Assembly (NCBI GenBank): GCA_031257595.1
Contig: JAIROH010000123.1
Coordinates: forward strand, 1 to 7,104
Direction of reading: 5' to 3'
Source: Treponema sp.
GTDB lineage: Bacteria; Spirochaetota; Spirochaetia; Treponematales; Breznakiellaceae
DNA: 7,104 bases
Translations under genes and position numbers: made by a program
Notes under the pieces: model-generated
What the model was told of the DNA's origin: nothing
Database searches by the model: none
The model's input: the letters and a program-made list of their open reading frames with translations, nothing else
Part shown: positions 1 through 4,907 of the stretch, one piece after another
Layout: every line of letters begins with the position of its first letter
Numbering within the stretch: position 1 is the first letter of the stretch

Positions 1-1
1 T

Positions 2-118
2 GCCGCGATAAAAGCGTATATAAAAGACTGGAATAAAAGCGGACGCAAGTTTCAATGGTCAAAAACCAGCGGTGAAATAATCCGAAAGATCAAAAAACAT
101 AAAACGTTGAATTCATAA
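2..118 (+). CDS. IS630-family transposase, C-terminal end only (partial at window start)
   Basis: An open frame enters from the left edge and stops with TAA at 116-118, giving 38 residues. The reading includes AYIKDWN near the start, then KFQWSKTSGEIIRKIKK. This matches the usual tail of IS630/Tc1-mariner-type transposases, where an ending such as 'I..YI..WN....PF.WTKTA.EIL.K' follows the last catalytic acidic residue of the DDE domain. All catalytic residues lie outside the window, so I cannot say whether the element is intact or where its ends are. IS630 elements insert at TA dinucleotides and usually end shortly after the transposase stop, so a right end could lie between 119 and about 180. 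No partner inverted repeat is available for comparison. The family call rests on this short tail only. Confidence 0.75.
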   Translation, partial: AAIKAYIKDWNKSGRKFQWSKTSGEIIRKIKKHKTLNS

Positions 119-137
119 ATATGATAATTACAGAACA

Positions 138-167
138 CTAGCTATTTCTAGCTATTTCTAGCTATTT
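138..167. repeat. Three perfect 10-bp tandem repeats in the leader of the secreted-protein gene
   Basis: The unit CTAGCTATTT occurs three times head to tail at 138-147, 148-157 and 158-167. Each unit contains the palindrome TAGCTA (139-144, 149-154, 159-164), so three identical palindromes are spaced exactly 10 bp apart, close to one helical turn. Adjacent units can also pair as GCTA-TTTC-TAGC mini-hairpins. The array ends two bases before a strong Shine-Dalgarno sequence and 14 bases before the ATG at 182. It could be an operator array, a slippage-prone tract altering expression, or terminal sequence of the neighbouring insertion element; the sequence alone does not decide. Confidence 0.85.
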
Positions 168-168
168 T

Positions 169-174
169 AGGAGG
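169..174 (+). promoter_or_regulatory. Strong ribosome binding site of the 257-residue protein
   Basis: A perfect AGGAGG sits 7 bases upstream of the ATG at 182, the strongest Shine-Dalgarno sequence in the window. It fixes the start codon and suggests efficient translation. It directly follows the tandem repeats. Confidence 0.85.
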
Positions 175-181
175 AAACAAA

Positions 182-955
182 ATGAAACGCGTAGGGTTGC
201 TTATTGTAATCATGTTTGTTTTATCGGCGGCTGTGTATGCTCAGACAATTACAATTACATTGTCTGATGTTACAACTGGAAGGGTAGTATCAAACGAGGC
301 AGGTGTAGACACAACTGCTTGGTTCCGGTCTACAACTACAACACCTGGACTTAGTGGTCTTCCTTGGCTTGTAGCCGGTAATTATACAGGTCAAGTAAGC
401 AAGAAGGGATCACGTGATGCCATTATCATTTTTGGGGGTCCCAATAATATAGCCTCTGAAAGGGGAATATTTATCCATATAGGGAATAGTCCAAGTGATT
501 CTGATGGTTGTGTTGTTATTGCAGGAGCACAAACTGGAGGTGCTATGCATACATTGTATTCAGAACTAAGTAAAAATTATGGGCTTCATCGTGGGACATT
601 TACAATTCGTGTAATAGATAACCGCCCAACACAAACTACAAATAACAATTCCCAAATGTTTAATTTTGAAGGAACATGGGTTGGAGTTGATAATAATTAC
701 AGCTATATTTTTAGTGGTTCTAATTATACAGTGAGACAAAATAATTCAGGTTGGGTAAATGTGGAAAGAGGAACATTTTTCGTAAATGCGGGCAAAACAA
801 AATTCACTCAAAGTATGACTCATTACTGGGATGGTGGTTGGGTAGCAGAACGTGGTTCAGCCGTTTTTGATTTAACTATATCAGATAATCATTTTACGAT
901 TACTGGTTATACTGAAGTAAATGGTAATTTTAGTGAAACATATTCAAAACAGTAA
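182..955 (+). CDS. Secreted protein with DUF5675-like module and C-terminal lipocalin-like region (257 aa)
   Basis: Residues 1-20 form a classic signal peptide: MKR, a hydrophobic core and AYA before Q21, so the product is probably exported to the periplasm or surface. Residues 25-145 resemble the DUF5675 family. I see LVAGNY (63-68), like that family's 'IPAGTY' turn, and GIFIHIGN (95-102) followed by DSDGC (106-110), like 'G.LIHAGN....GC.'. H99 and C110 recall the His and Cys placement of L,D-transpeptidases, but that is only an analogy. An Asn/Thr-rich linker (148-157) leads to a beta-rich region (161-257) starting FEGTWVG, typical of small lipocalin-like barrels. The gene is clearly AT-rich with AT-ending codons, unlike all genes to its right, and lies between IS630-type and IS256-type transposase remnants, suggesting horizontal acquisition. 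No function is established; wall-related hydrolysis or binding are guesses. The coding call is firm, the domain call moderate. Confidence 0.85.
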   Translation: MKRVGLLIVIMFVLSAAVYAQTITITLSDVTTGRVVSNEAGVDTTAWFRSTTTTPGLSGLPWLVAGNYTGQVSKKGSRDAIIIFGGPNNIASERGIFIHIGNSPSDSDGCVVIAGAQTGGAMHTLYSELSKNYGLHRGTFTIRVIDNRPTQTTNNNSQMFNFEGTWVGVDNNYSYIFSGSNYTVRQNNSGWVNVERGTFFVNAGKTKFTQSMTHYWDGGWVAERGSAVFDLTISDNHFTITGYTEVNGNFSETYSKQ

Positions 956-970
956 AAATATAATTTACGT

Positions 971-1002
971 CGCATAACAGGTCTGTATGCGCTTCGGTTT
1001 TT
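971..1002. terminator. Possible weak terminator hairpin between convergent genes
   Basis: CGCATAACA at 971-979 can pair with TGTATGCG at 984-991, with one bulged A and a GGTC loop. On the + strand five Ts (998-1002) follow at a distance of six bases. On the - strand an AT-rich stretch follows. It lies just after the + strand gene ending at 955 and beyond the - strand gene ending at 1103, where a terminator would be expected. However, it overlaps transposase-remnant sequence and the U-run is displaced, so the call is weak. Confidence 0.25.
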
Positions 1003-1100
1003 GGAAATAAGGCGGCAATGGCATCGGGGAAGCCGATCAGCCCGTCCACGGCCACAAGAGTAAACTTTTGTCTGTTGAATGCGATCTGCACAAGATAACC
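972..1100 (-). pseudogene. IS256/Mutator-type transposase fragment, frameshifted
   Basis: Reading the - strand from 1100, one frame gives TLVAVDGLIGFPDAIAALFP followed by KTEA. This strongly resembles the segment around the second catalytic Asp of IS256-family transposases ('DILIA.VDGLKGFPEAI..VFP.T.VQ.CIVH'); that Asp would be the D of DGL, encoded at 1046-1044. After KTEA the expected 'VQTCIVH' continues only in another frame (IQTC, about 983-972), followed within a few codons by a stop. The fragment is therefore broken by a frameshift and truncated at both ends. It has no start codon of its own, lacks the first Asp and the Glu of the catalytic triad, and begins where the 208-residue gene upstream stops. 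It cannot be functional and is best read as the scar of an old insertion. The family call rests on about 30 residues. Confidence 0.65.
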
Positions 1101-1102
1101 TG

Positions 1103-1729
1103 CTAGAGCAACGGGATGGTGTGGGCTTTCCCGAGCGGATAAAAGGTTCCCCAGAGCGGCGCGGTTTTTTCTTCCGTTTTGGCGTTCGCTTTCGGGCCGC
1201 GGGTAAAGAGCCGGGTTTCCATGCCGTCGTCATGGCGTATAACGACCCCGTCCAGGGCGGCGATAATTGCCCGGTATTGTTCCGCCCGGCCGGTGGAATC
1301 CCCGGCAAAATCGTCCATCGCAAAAAGCGGCGCAAATTCCAGTGACGTATGGAGGCTCCGCATAATCGAAAGTATAAGGGGATTGGTTTTCCGGCAGACA
1401 TAAAACGGCCCCGCTTTCAGGTAAAAACGGAAAATGGTTTCCCTGATATTTTCACGGTTTGTCTTAAACGCCTTTTGGTAAAATGTTTCGTCAAAGTCGG
1501 CAAGCCCTTCGTCAAAAAGCAGCGAAAATTCTTCCGCGTCTATTTTACAGTATACGGAAAAATCTATCGTGCTAAATACCAGGTCTTCAAAACTGCCGCC
1601 GTAAACCGTGCCGGGCGGTGTTTTGGCGTTAATTTTCGCCAATTCCTGATGCACAAACCTGATGCGCCGGTATCGGCTTTCAATCCGCCGCCGTATAAGC
1701 GCCGTCACGGTTTCAGCATCATGCTTCAT
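1103..1729 (-). CDS. Unrecognised 208-residue protein coupled to the RNA methyltransferase
   Basis: I do not recognise a family. The product looks cytosolic: no signal peptide or membrane segment, a basic N-terminus (residues 7-33, several Arg), a central mixed region rich in Phe and acidic residues (46-110), and a charged, Lys/Thr-rich stretch at 178-190. Two cysteines (61, 112) do not form a metal motif. The start ATG (1729-1727) lies inside the last codons of the upstream methyltransferase, giving an 11-bp overlap, and AGGAA within that gene lies five bases ahead of it, so translation is probably coupled. Base composition matches its conserved neighbours and not the AT-rich island, so it appears native. 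The C-terminus (TIPLL, stop at 1105-1103) falls at the edge of the IS256-type transposase fragment, so the natural end may have been lost or altered. Coding is likely from the overlap and codon style; function is unknown. Confidence 0.75.
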   Translation of the reverse strand: MKHDAETVTALIRRRIESRYRRIRFVHQELAKINAKTPPGTVYGGSFEDLVFSTIDFSVYCKIDAEEFSLLFDEGLADFDETFYQKAFKTNRENIRETIFRFYLKAGPFYVCRKTNPLILSIMRSLHTSLEFAPLFAMDDFAGDSTGRAEQYRAIIAALDGVVIRHDDGMETRLFTRGPKANAKTEEKTAPLWGTFYPLGKAHTIPLL

Positions 1730-2477
1730 AAAGTTCCTGAAGAAAAAGAGACGCCGCCTGGGCCACGTTCAGACTTTCAATGACGCCGGTACCGGGAATA
1801 CGGGCAAGTATGGAACAGTTTTTTTTAACCTCTTCGGAAAGACCGTTTTCTTCGTTGCCCAGAACAAGGATTATACCGGAACGTTTCCCCGTGTTTTTTT
1901 TCCTGACAAGCGGAGGAAGATCCCGTATGCGGATACGGGCGCGGGGATCGGCGCCTATCGTAACAAGGCGGCCTTCGGCCGCGTGAAGAAAAGCCGCCGG
2001 ATTTCTGATACGGCGGAAAAGGATATGTTCCATGCCGCCTTCGGCTACCCTGTAGGCGCTGGTACTTAGTTCCAGCCCTTCGGTAAGTACCGCGGCGGCG
2101 GCGTCGAAAAACGCCGCCGAACGGATAATCGCCCCAAGGTTGTGATCATTCCCCACGTCACAAAGCAAAAGACAGGTTTTTCCCCCGGCGGCCCAGGCGT
2201 CAATATCCTCTTCCGCGGCCGGGGCGACTTCGGGAGCGTAGATCATTGCCGCGACCCCCTGGTGATGGCTGCTCTTGCAGATACGTTCAAGCTCCTCGTC
2301 CAAACAGATCTTGTATGGCCGTTTTCGTTCGGCAAGTTTTTTGCACAGACCCGAAAAATCCTGAAGCCTGTCTTCCCGTAAAAAAAGACGGTTTACGGTT
2401 TTCGGATGAACTTCCGCAAGGGCTTTAACTGCATTAAAACCGCAGACGGCAAGTTCGTCGGTAAGTTTGTTTCGCAT
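1719..2477 (-). CDS. SpoU/TrmH-family RNA 2'-O-methyltransferase (252 aa)
   Basis: This is a SPOUT-fold enzyme predicted to transfer a methyl group from S-adenosylmethionine to a ribose 2'-OH of rRNA or tRNA. The N-terminal substrate-binding region (about 10-80) has CGFNAVKAL (12-20) and HHQGV (71-75), as in the RlmB and YfiF branches. The catalytic domain shows motif 1 (107-121, NLGAIIRSA, with R119), motif 2 (LVLGNEENGL, 204-213) and motif 3 (IPGTGVIESLNVAQAAS, 227-243, with S235 and N237), which forms part of the trefoil knot. Length is normal for the family. I chose ATG at 2477-2475 because GGAG lies six bases upstream and the family N-terminus fits; the frame is open much further upstream, opposite alaX, but that part is not protein-like. 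The site specificity is unsettled: RlmB acts at G2251 of 23S rRNA, but the N-terminal pattern also recalls E. coli YfiF, whose target I cannot assign. It heads a two-gene operon with the 208-residue protein. Confidence 0.93.
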   Translation of the reverse strand: MRNKLTDELAVCGFNAVKALAEVHPKTVNRLFLREDRLQDFSGLCKKLAERKRPYKICLDEELERICKSSHHQGVAAMIYAPEVAPAAEEDIDAWAAGGKTCLLLCDVGNDHNLGAIIRSAAFFDAAAAVLTEGLELSTSAYRVAEGGMEHILFRRIRNPAAFLHAAEGRLVTIGADPRARIRIRDLPPLVRKKNTGKRSGIILVLGNEENGLSEEVKKNCSILARIPGTGVIESLNVAQAASLFLQELYEA

Positions 2478-2534
2478 ATTCTTCTCCGTAGCGACCGCGC
2501 CAGGAACAATCCGCCGCCCGCTTGTTAACGCCGG

Positions 2535-2583
2535 TTGAACCGTCCGGCTGTGGACGAAGTATACCATAACGATTATCATTGCA
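2535..2583. promoter_or_regulatory. Divergent promoter region with shared GTATAC core
   Basis: The 108 bp between the methyltransferase ATG (2477) and the alaX ATG (2586) must serve both directions. GTATAC at 2559-2564 is self-complementary, so it yields TATACC on the + strand (2560-2565) and TATACT on the - strand (2563-2558). On the + strand TTGAAC (2535-2540) could be a -35 but at a long 19-bp spacing. No good -35 is seen for the - strand. If both are real, the two promoters overlap and would compete. Positions 2565-2583 match the classic 19-bp Fur-box consensus at 13 positions, which may only reflect AT-richness. Confidence 0.35.
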
Positions 2584-2585
2584 CT

Positions 2586-3791
2586 ATGAGAACAAAACCG
2601 GATTATTACGACATTGATCTCTACGGTGACGGAAAGGCATCGGCGGAAATATGCGAGATTCGGCCCCACGGCGACAAGAAGGCGGCTGTGCTTGACAGGA
2701 CTGTTTTTTATCCTGAAGGAGGGGGCCAGGGCGCGGATCGGGGAACGATAAACGGATGCGATGTTCTTGGCGTTGAGGAAGAAGACGGAGAAATACTCCA
2801 TATTCTTTCCGGCGATTGCTCCCTGGTTCCGGGCCCCTGCGAGCTTGTCCTGGATCTTTCGCGGCGGCGTGATTTTACGGTACAGCATACGGCTCAGCAT
2901 CTTGTGTCCGGCATCATGCTGCGTCTTACCGGGTATCCTACCGTATCCATGCATTTGGGAGAAGAGTATACGACGATCGATGTGGACGGAAAAAACATAG
3001 ACAAGGCAACCCTGCTGAAAGTTGAGGATGAAGCCGCCGCCGCTGTTGAGCGGAATGTTCCGGTAGTAACCCACCTGTGTCCTCCCGAACGGGTTGAAGA
3101 TTTTCCGCTGCGTAAAATTCCGCCCAAGGGTGAAGATGTAATACGGGTTGTGGAGATCAGGGGATACGATTTTTCCCCCTGCTGCGGGACTCATGCGTCG
3201 GGCGCCGCCCAAATAGGAATGATCCGTATTCTGGGATCCGAAAAATACAAGGGCATGACGCGGGTCTATTTGATCGCCGGAAGACGCTGTCTTAAAGAGA
3301 GCCGCGTGCTCAGGGAAAATGCCGAAGCCATTTCCAGGGCCCTTAGCGTGCCTGTAGAAGAAACAGGCGCGGCGGCTCTGGCTCTTCTGGAAAAAGCCGG
3401 CGAAATGGAAGAACGGCTCAAGGCGTTGGCGGAAGAAGCGGCCCGGATAAGGGCCTGCGCCATAATAGAGAAAGCGGAGCTTGAAGGAGCGGGTCCCGGT
3501 GTCTGGCATACGGAATATTTTCCCGCCGCGGGCATGGAAGAAGTAACCAACCTGGGTAAACAGCTGCGGGAACTGTCCGGCGCGGTATTTGTGCTGGGGG
3601 CGGGAGAGGACAGAAAGTTCGCCGCTCTTTGTTCCGCCGAAGGGACCGACATACGCCCAAGACTGAAAGAGGCGCTGGAAAAAGCGGGCGGAAAAGGCGG
3701 CGGGGGAAAAGATTTTTTTCAGGGCCAGTTTGCTTCCCGTGATCAGTTAAAGGCTTTTCTTGCGGGACTTGGGGCGGAGGTTCAGGCTTAG
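2586..3791 (+). CDS. alaX: AlaX-type alanyl-tRNA editing protein, long form with DHHA1 domain (401 aa)
   Basis: This is a free-standing homologue of the AlaRS editing domain that hydrolyses mischarged Ser- or Gly-tRNA(Ala) in the cytosol. Residues 33-52 carry the signature VLDRTVFYPEGGGQ. The zinc site is seen as HTAQH (H101, H105) and, in SPCCGTH, C199 and H203. These match the HxxxH and CxxxH pairs of AlaRS and ThrRS editing domains. A helical, coiled-coil-like stretch (about 235-300) leads to a C-terminal DHHA1 domain, including the glycine-rich GGKGGGGKDFFQGQF (368-382) typical of the AlaRS tail. The roughly 400-residue length fits the long (AlaX-L) class. I chose ATG at 2586 because MRTKPDYYD aligns with the family start; an in-frame TTG at 2535 would add 17 unconvincing residues and would lie in the promoter. 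There is no clear Shine-Dalgarno sequence before 2586. The adenosyltransferase gene follows after 15 bp, suggesting an operon. Ser versus Gly preference cannot be told. Confidence 0.95.
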   Translation: MRTKPDYYDIDLYGDGKASAEICEIRPHGDKKAAVLDRTVFYPEGGGQGADRGTINGCDVLGVEEEDGEILHILSGDCSLVPGPCELVLDLSRRRDFTVQHTAQHLVSGIMLRLTGYPTVSMHLGEEYTTIDVDGKNIDKATLLKVEDEAAAAVERNVPVVTHLCPPERVEDFPLRKIPPKGEDVIRVVEIRGYDFSPCCGTHASGAAQIGMIRILGSEKYKGMTRVYLIAGRRCLKESRVLRENAEAISRALSVPVEETGAAALALLEKAGEMEERLKALAEEAARIRACAIIEKAELEGAGPGVWHTEYFPAAGMEEVTNLGKQLRELSGAVFVLGAGEDRKFAALCSAEGTDIRPRLKEALEKAGGKGGGGKDFFQGQFASRDQLKAFLAGLGAEVQA

Positions 3792-3806
3792 CCGGAAAGG
3801 TTTCCT

Positions 3807-4328
3807 GTGAAAATAACTACCAAAACCGGAGACGGCGGTTATACCGGTCTTTTATCGGGCGGCAGGGTTCCCAAAAACGATCCCCGCATTGAGTGTCTGG
3901 GCGCCGTGGACGAACTGGACGCGTTCCTCGCCGGCGCGCTTTTGACCGGACCTTCGCCGCGCGGCGCCGAAATGGTAGGCGCCGTCCGGGACGAACTTTT
4001 CGCCGTAATATTGCCCGCCATCGCGGGCATCCCGTCCCGCCCGCCGGACATTGCGCTTCTTGAAAGCAAAATCGCCGGGCTTGAGGCGCAGATTCACCGG
4101 GATAACGGATTTGTCCGGGCCTGGACGCGGCCGGTTTCGGTTGCGTTGAACATTGCCCGGACAATCTGCCGCCGGGCGGAACGGAACGCGGTAACACTGA
4201 GCCGGTCCGGCACGGGCAATGCCGGTCCGGGCCTTTCCGGTGAAAAGCCCGAAAACGGCGTGGCGGTCTACCTTAACCGGCTGTCCGATCTGCTTTTTCT
4301 GCTTGCCGTAAGCGAAGAAACGGCATAG
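3807..4328 (+). CDS. PduO-type cob(I)alamin adenosyltransferase (173 aa)
   Basis: This enzyme transfers adenosyl from ATP to cob(I)alamin or its precursor to make coenzyme B12, acting as a cytosolic trimer. The N-terminal ATP-binding signature TKTGDGGYTGLLSGGRVPKN (5-24) is followed by DPRIECLGAVDELDAF (25-40). The C-terminal half has ARTICRRAER (117-126) and YLNRLSDLLFLLA (155-167), all hallmarks of the family; D35 and the RRAER arginines are the usual ATP and subunit-interface residues. The 'F.LPGG' segment normally just before the Arg-rich helix is replaced by FVRAWTRP (102-109), a divergence near the cobalamin side. Length is slightly short but normal. The start is GTG at 3807, with AAAGG six bases upstream and a 15-bp gap from alaX. 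No other B12 gene is in the window, so whether it serves salvage or de novo synthesis is open. Confidence 0.92.
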   Translation: MKITTKTGDGGYTGLLSGGRVPKNDPRIECLGAVDELDAFLAGALLTGPSPRGAEMVGAVRDELFAVILPAIAGIPSRPPDIALLESKIAGLEAQIHRDNGFVRAWTRPVSVALNIARTICRRAERNAVTLSRSGTGNAGPGLSGEKPENGVAVYLNRLSDLLFLLAVSEETA

Positions 4329-4346
4329 CCGTTCCGGACAAAGCCG

Positions 4347-4853
4347 ATGAACGGAACGCGGCGTATCATTCATACGATAGACCCTGTGTACAACGCGGAT
4401 TCCCGGGTACTGATACTTGGAACCATGCCTTCTCCCCGGTCCCGGCTGGCGGCGTTTTATTACGGAAACAGGCAAAACCGGTTCTGGACCATACTCGGCG
4501 CCGTATTCAAGGAAAACATCGGCCCGTCGACCGCCGCGAAAAAACAATTTTTGCTTGACCGGCATATCGCGCTGTGGGACGTTCTTTCCGAATGTGACAT
4601 ATCGGGAGCCTCGGATTCGTCCATACGGAATCCCGCCGCCAATGATTTTAGCGCCATATTTGAAACGGCGGCAATCCGGGCGGTTTTAACGACCGGCAGG
4701 ACGGCATATAACCTTTACGGCAGGCTCTGCTCGGCAAAATACGGCGCGCCGTTTTACTATCTGCCTTCGCCAAGCCCGGCAAACTGCGCGATGAGCCTCG
4801 AACGGATTACCGGGATGTACAAAAAATTGCTGCTGCGATTTTGCGCCGGGTAG
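4347..4853 (+). CDS. Hypoxanthine-DNA (deoxyinosine) glycosylase, UDG superfamily family 6 (168 aa)
   Basis: This is a predicted base-excision repair enzyme that removes hypoxanthine, the deamination product of adenine, from DNA. The UDG-fold motif 1 region reads ILGTMPSPRS (23-32), followed by AFYYGNRQNRFWTIL (36-50). This matches the family-6 pattern 'GS.P...S......YY.HP.N.FW', where the Asn before FW (here N44) is the catalytic candidate. Motif 2 is YLPSPSPANC (138-147), against the usual 'LPSTSPAN'. Length is normal and there is no signal peptide. The usual His in 'HP.N' is replaced (GNRQN), which may be a lineage variant. The start ATG is 18 bp after the adenosyltransferase stop, with no strong Shine-Dalgarno sequence, so it is probably expressed with the upstream genes. 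Related mismatch-specific glycosylases share the fold, so the exact substrate is less certain than the family. Confidence 0.87.
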   Translation: MNGTRRIIHTIDPVYNADSRVLILGTMPSPRSRLAAFYYGNRQNRFWTILGAVFKENIGPSTAAKKQFLLDRHIALWDVLSECDISGASDSSIRNPAANDFSAIFETAAIRAVLTTGRTAYNLYGRLCSAKYGAPFYYLPSPSPANCAMSLERITGMYKKLLLRFCAG

Positions 4854-4895
4854 TAAATTCCCGAACAAAGCCTTCCAAAATCTTTTGTGCCGGGT

Positions 4896-4901
4896 TATAC
4901 T
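4896..4901 (+). promoter_or_regulatory. Candidate -10 element for dnaX, very close to the start codon
   Basis: TATACT at 4896-4901 differs by one base from the TATAAT consensus and ends six bases before the dnaX ATG (4908). The -35 position (4873-4878, TTCCAA) is poor. If used, transcription would begin at or next to the ATG, giving a leaderless message, consistent with the lack of a Shine-Dalgarno sequence there. It may equally be chance, with dnaX read from upstream. Confidence 0.3.
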
Positions 4902-4907
4902 TCCGTT

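Noticed and set aside
138..167. The - strand of the leader repeats contains AGCTAGAAATAGC, resembling the tetraloop region of engineered Cas9 guide RNA scaffolds
   Set aside because: The match is short, follows from the simple repeat, and there are no cas genes, spacers or CRISPR repeats in the window. It is coincidence.
907..1401. 164-codon - strand open frame spanning the IS256-type fragment and part of the 208-residue gene
   Set aside because: It runs in a different frame from both recognisable proteins, and its translation is Arg/Pro/Ser-rich without motifs; it is a shadow frame.
1922..1939. Perfect 7-bp stem hairpin with GCGG loop
   Set aside because: It lies inside the methyltransferase coding sequence with no U-run on either strand; it is explained by coding sequence.
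1968..1982. GCGGCC-TTC-GGCCGC hairpin
   Set aside because: It is internal to the methyltransferase gene and no T-run follows; not a credible terminator.
1079..2381. Several + strand open frames opposite the 208-residue gene and the methyltransferase
   Set aside because: They are low-complexity, basic translations with no RBS or motifs, opposite genes supported by family motifs or by coupled organisation.
2478..3509. Long open frame on the - strand upstream of the methyltransferase start, opposite alaX (344 further codons)
   Set aside because: It is antisense to a strongly supported gene with intact family motifs, has no protein-like features, and such long antisense frames are common in G+C-rich codon usage. 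The methyltransferase has its own RBS and family-consistent start at 2477.
3709..3725. A-run followed by seven Ts near the end of alaX, possible terminator or slippery site
   Set aside because: It encodes the conserved KDFFQGQ of the DHHA1 domain, there is no stem before it, and the frame continues normally to the expected C-terminus.
3852..4565. 237-codon - strand open frame opposite the adenosyltransferase and glycosylase genes
   Set aside because: It is antisense to two motif-supported genes and its translation is Arg/Gly/Pro-rich without recognisable domains.
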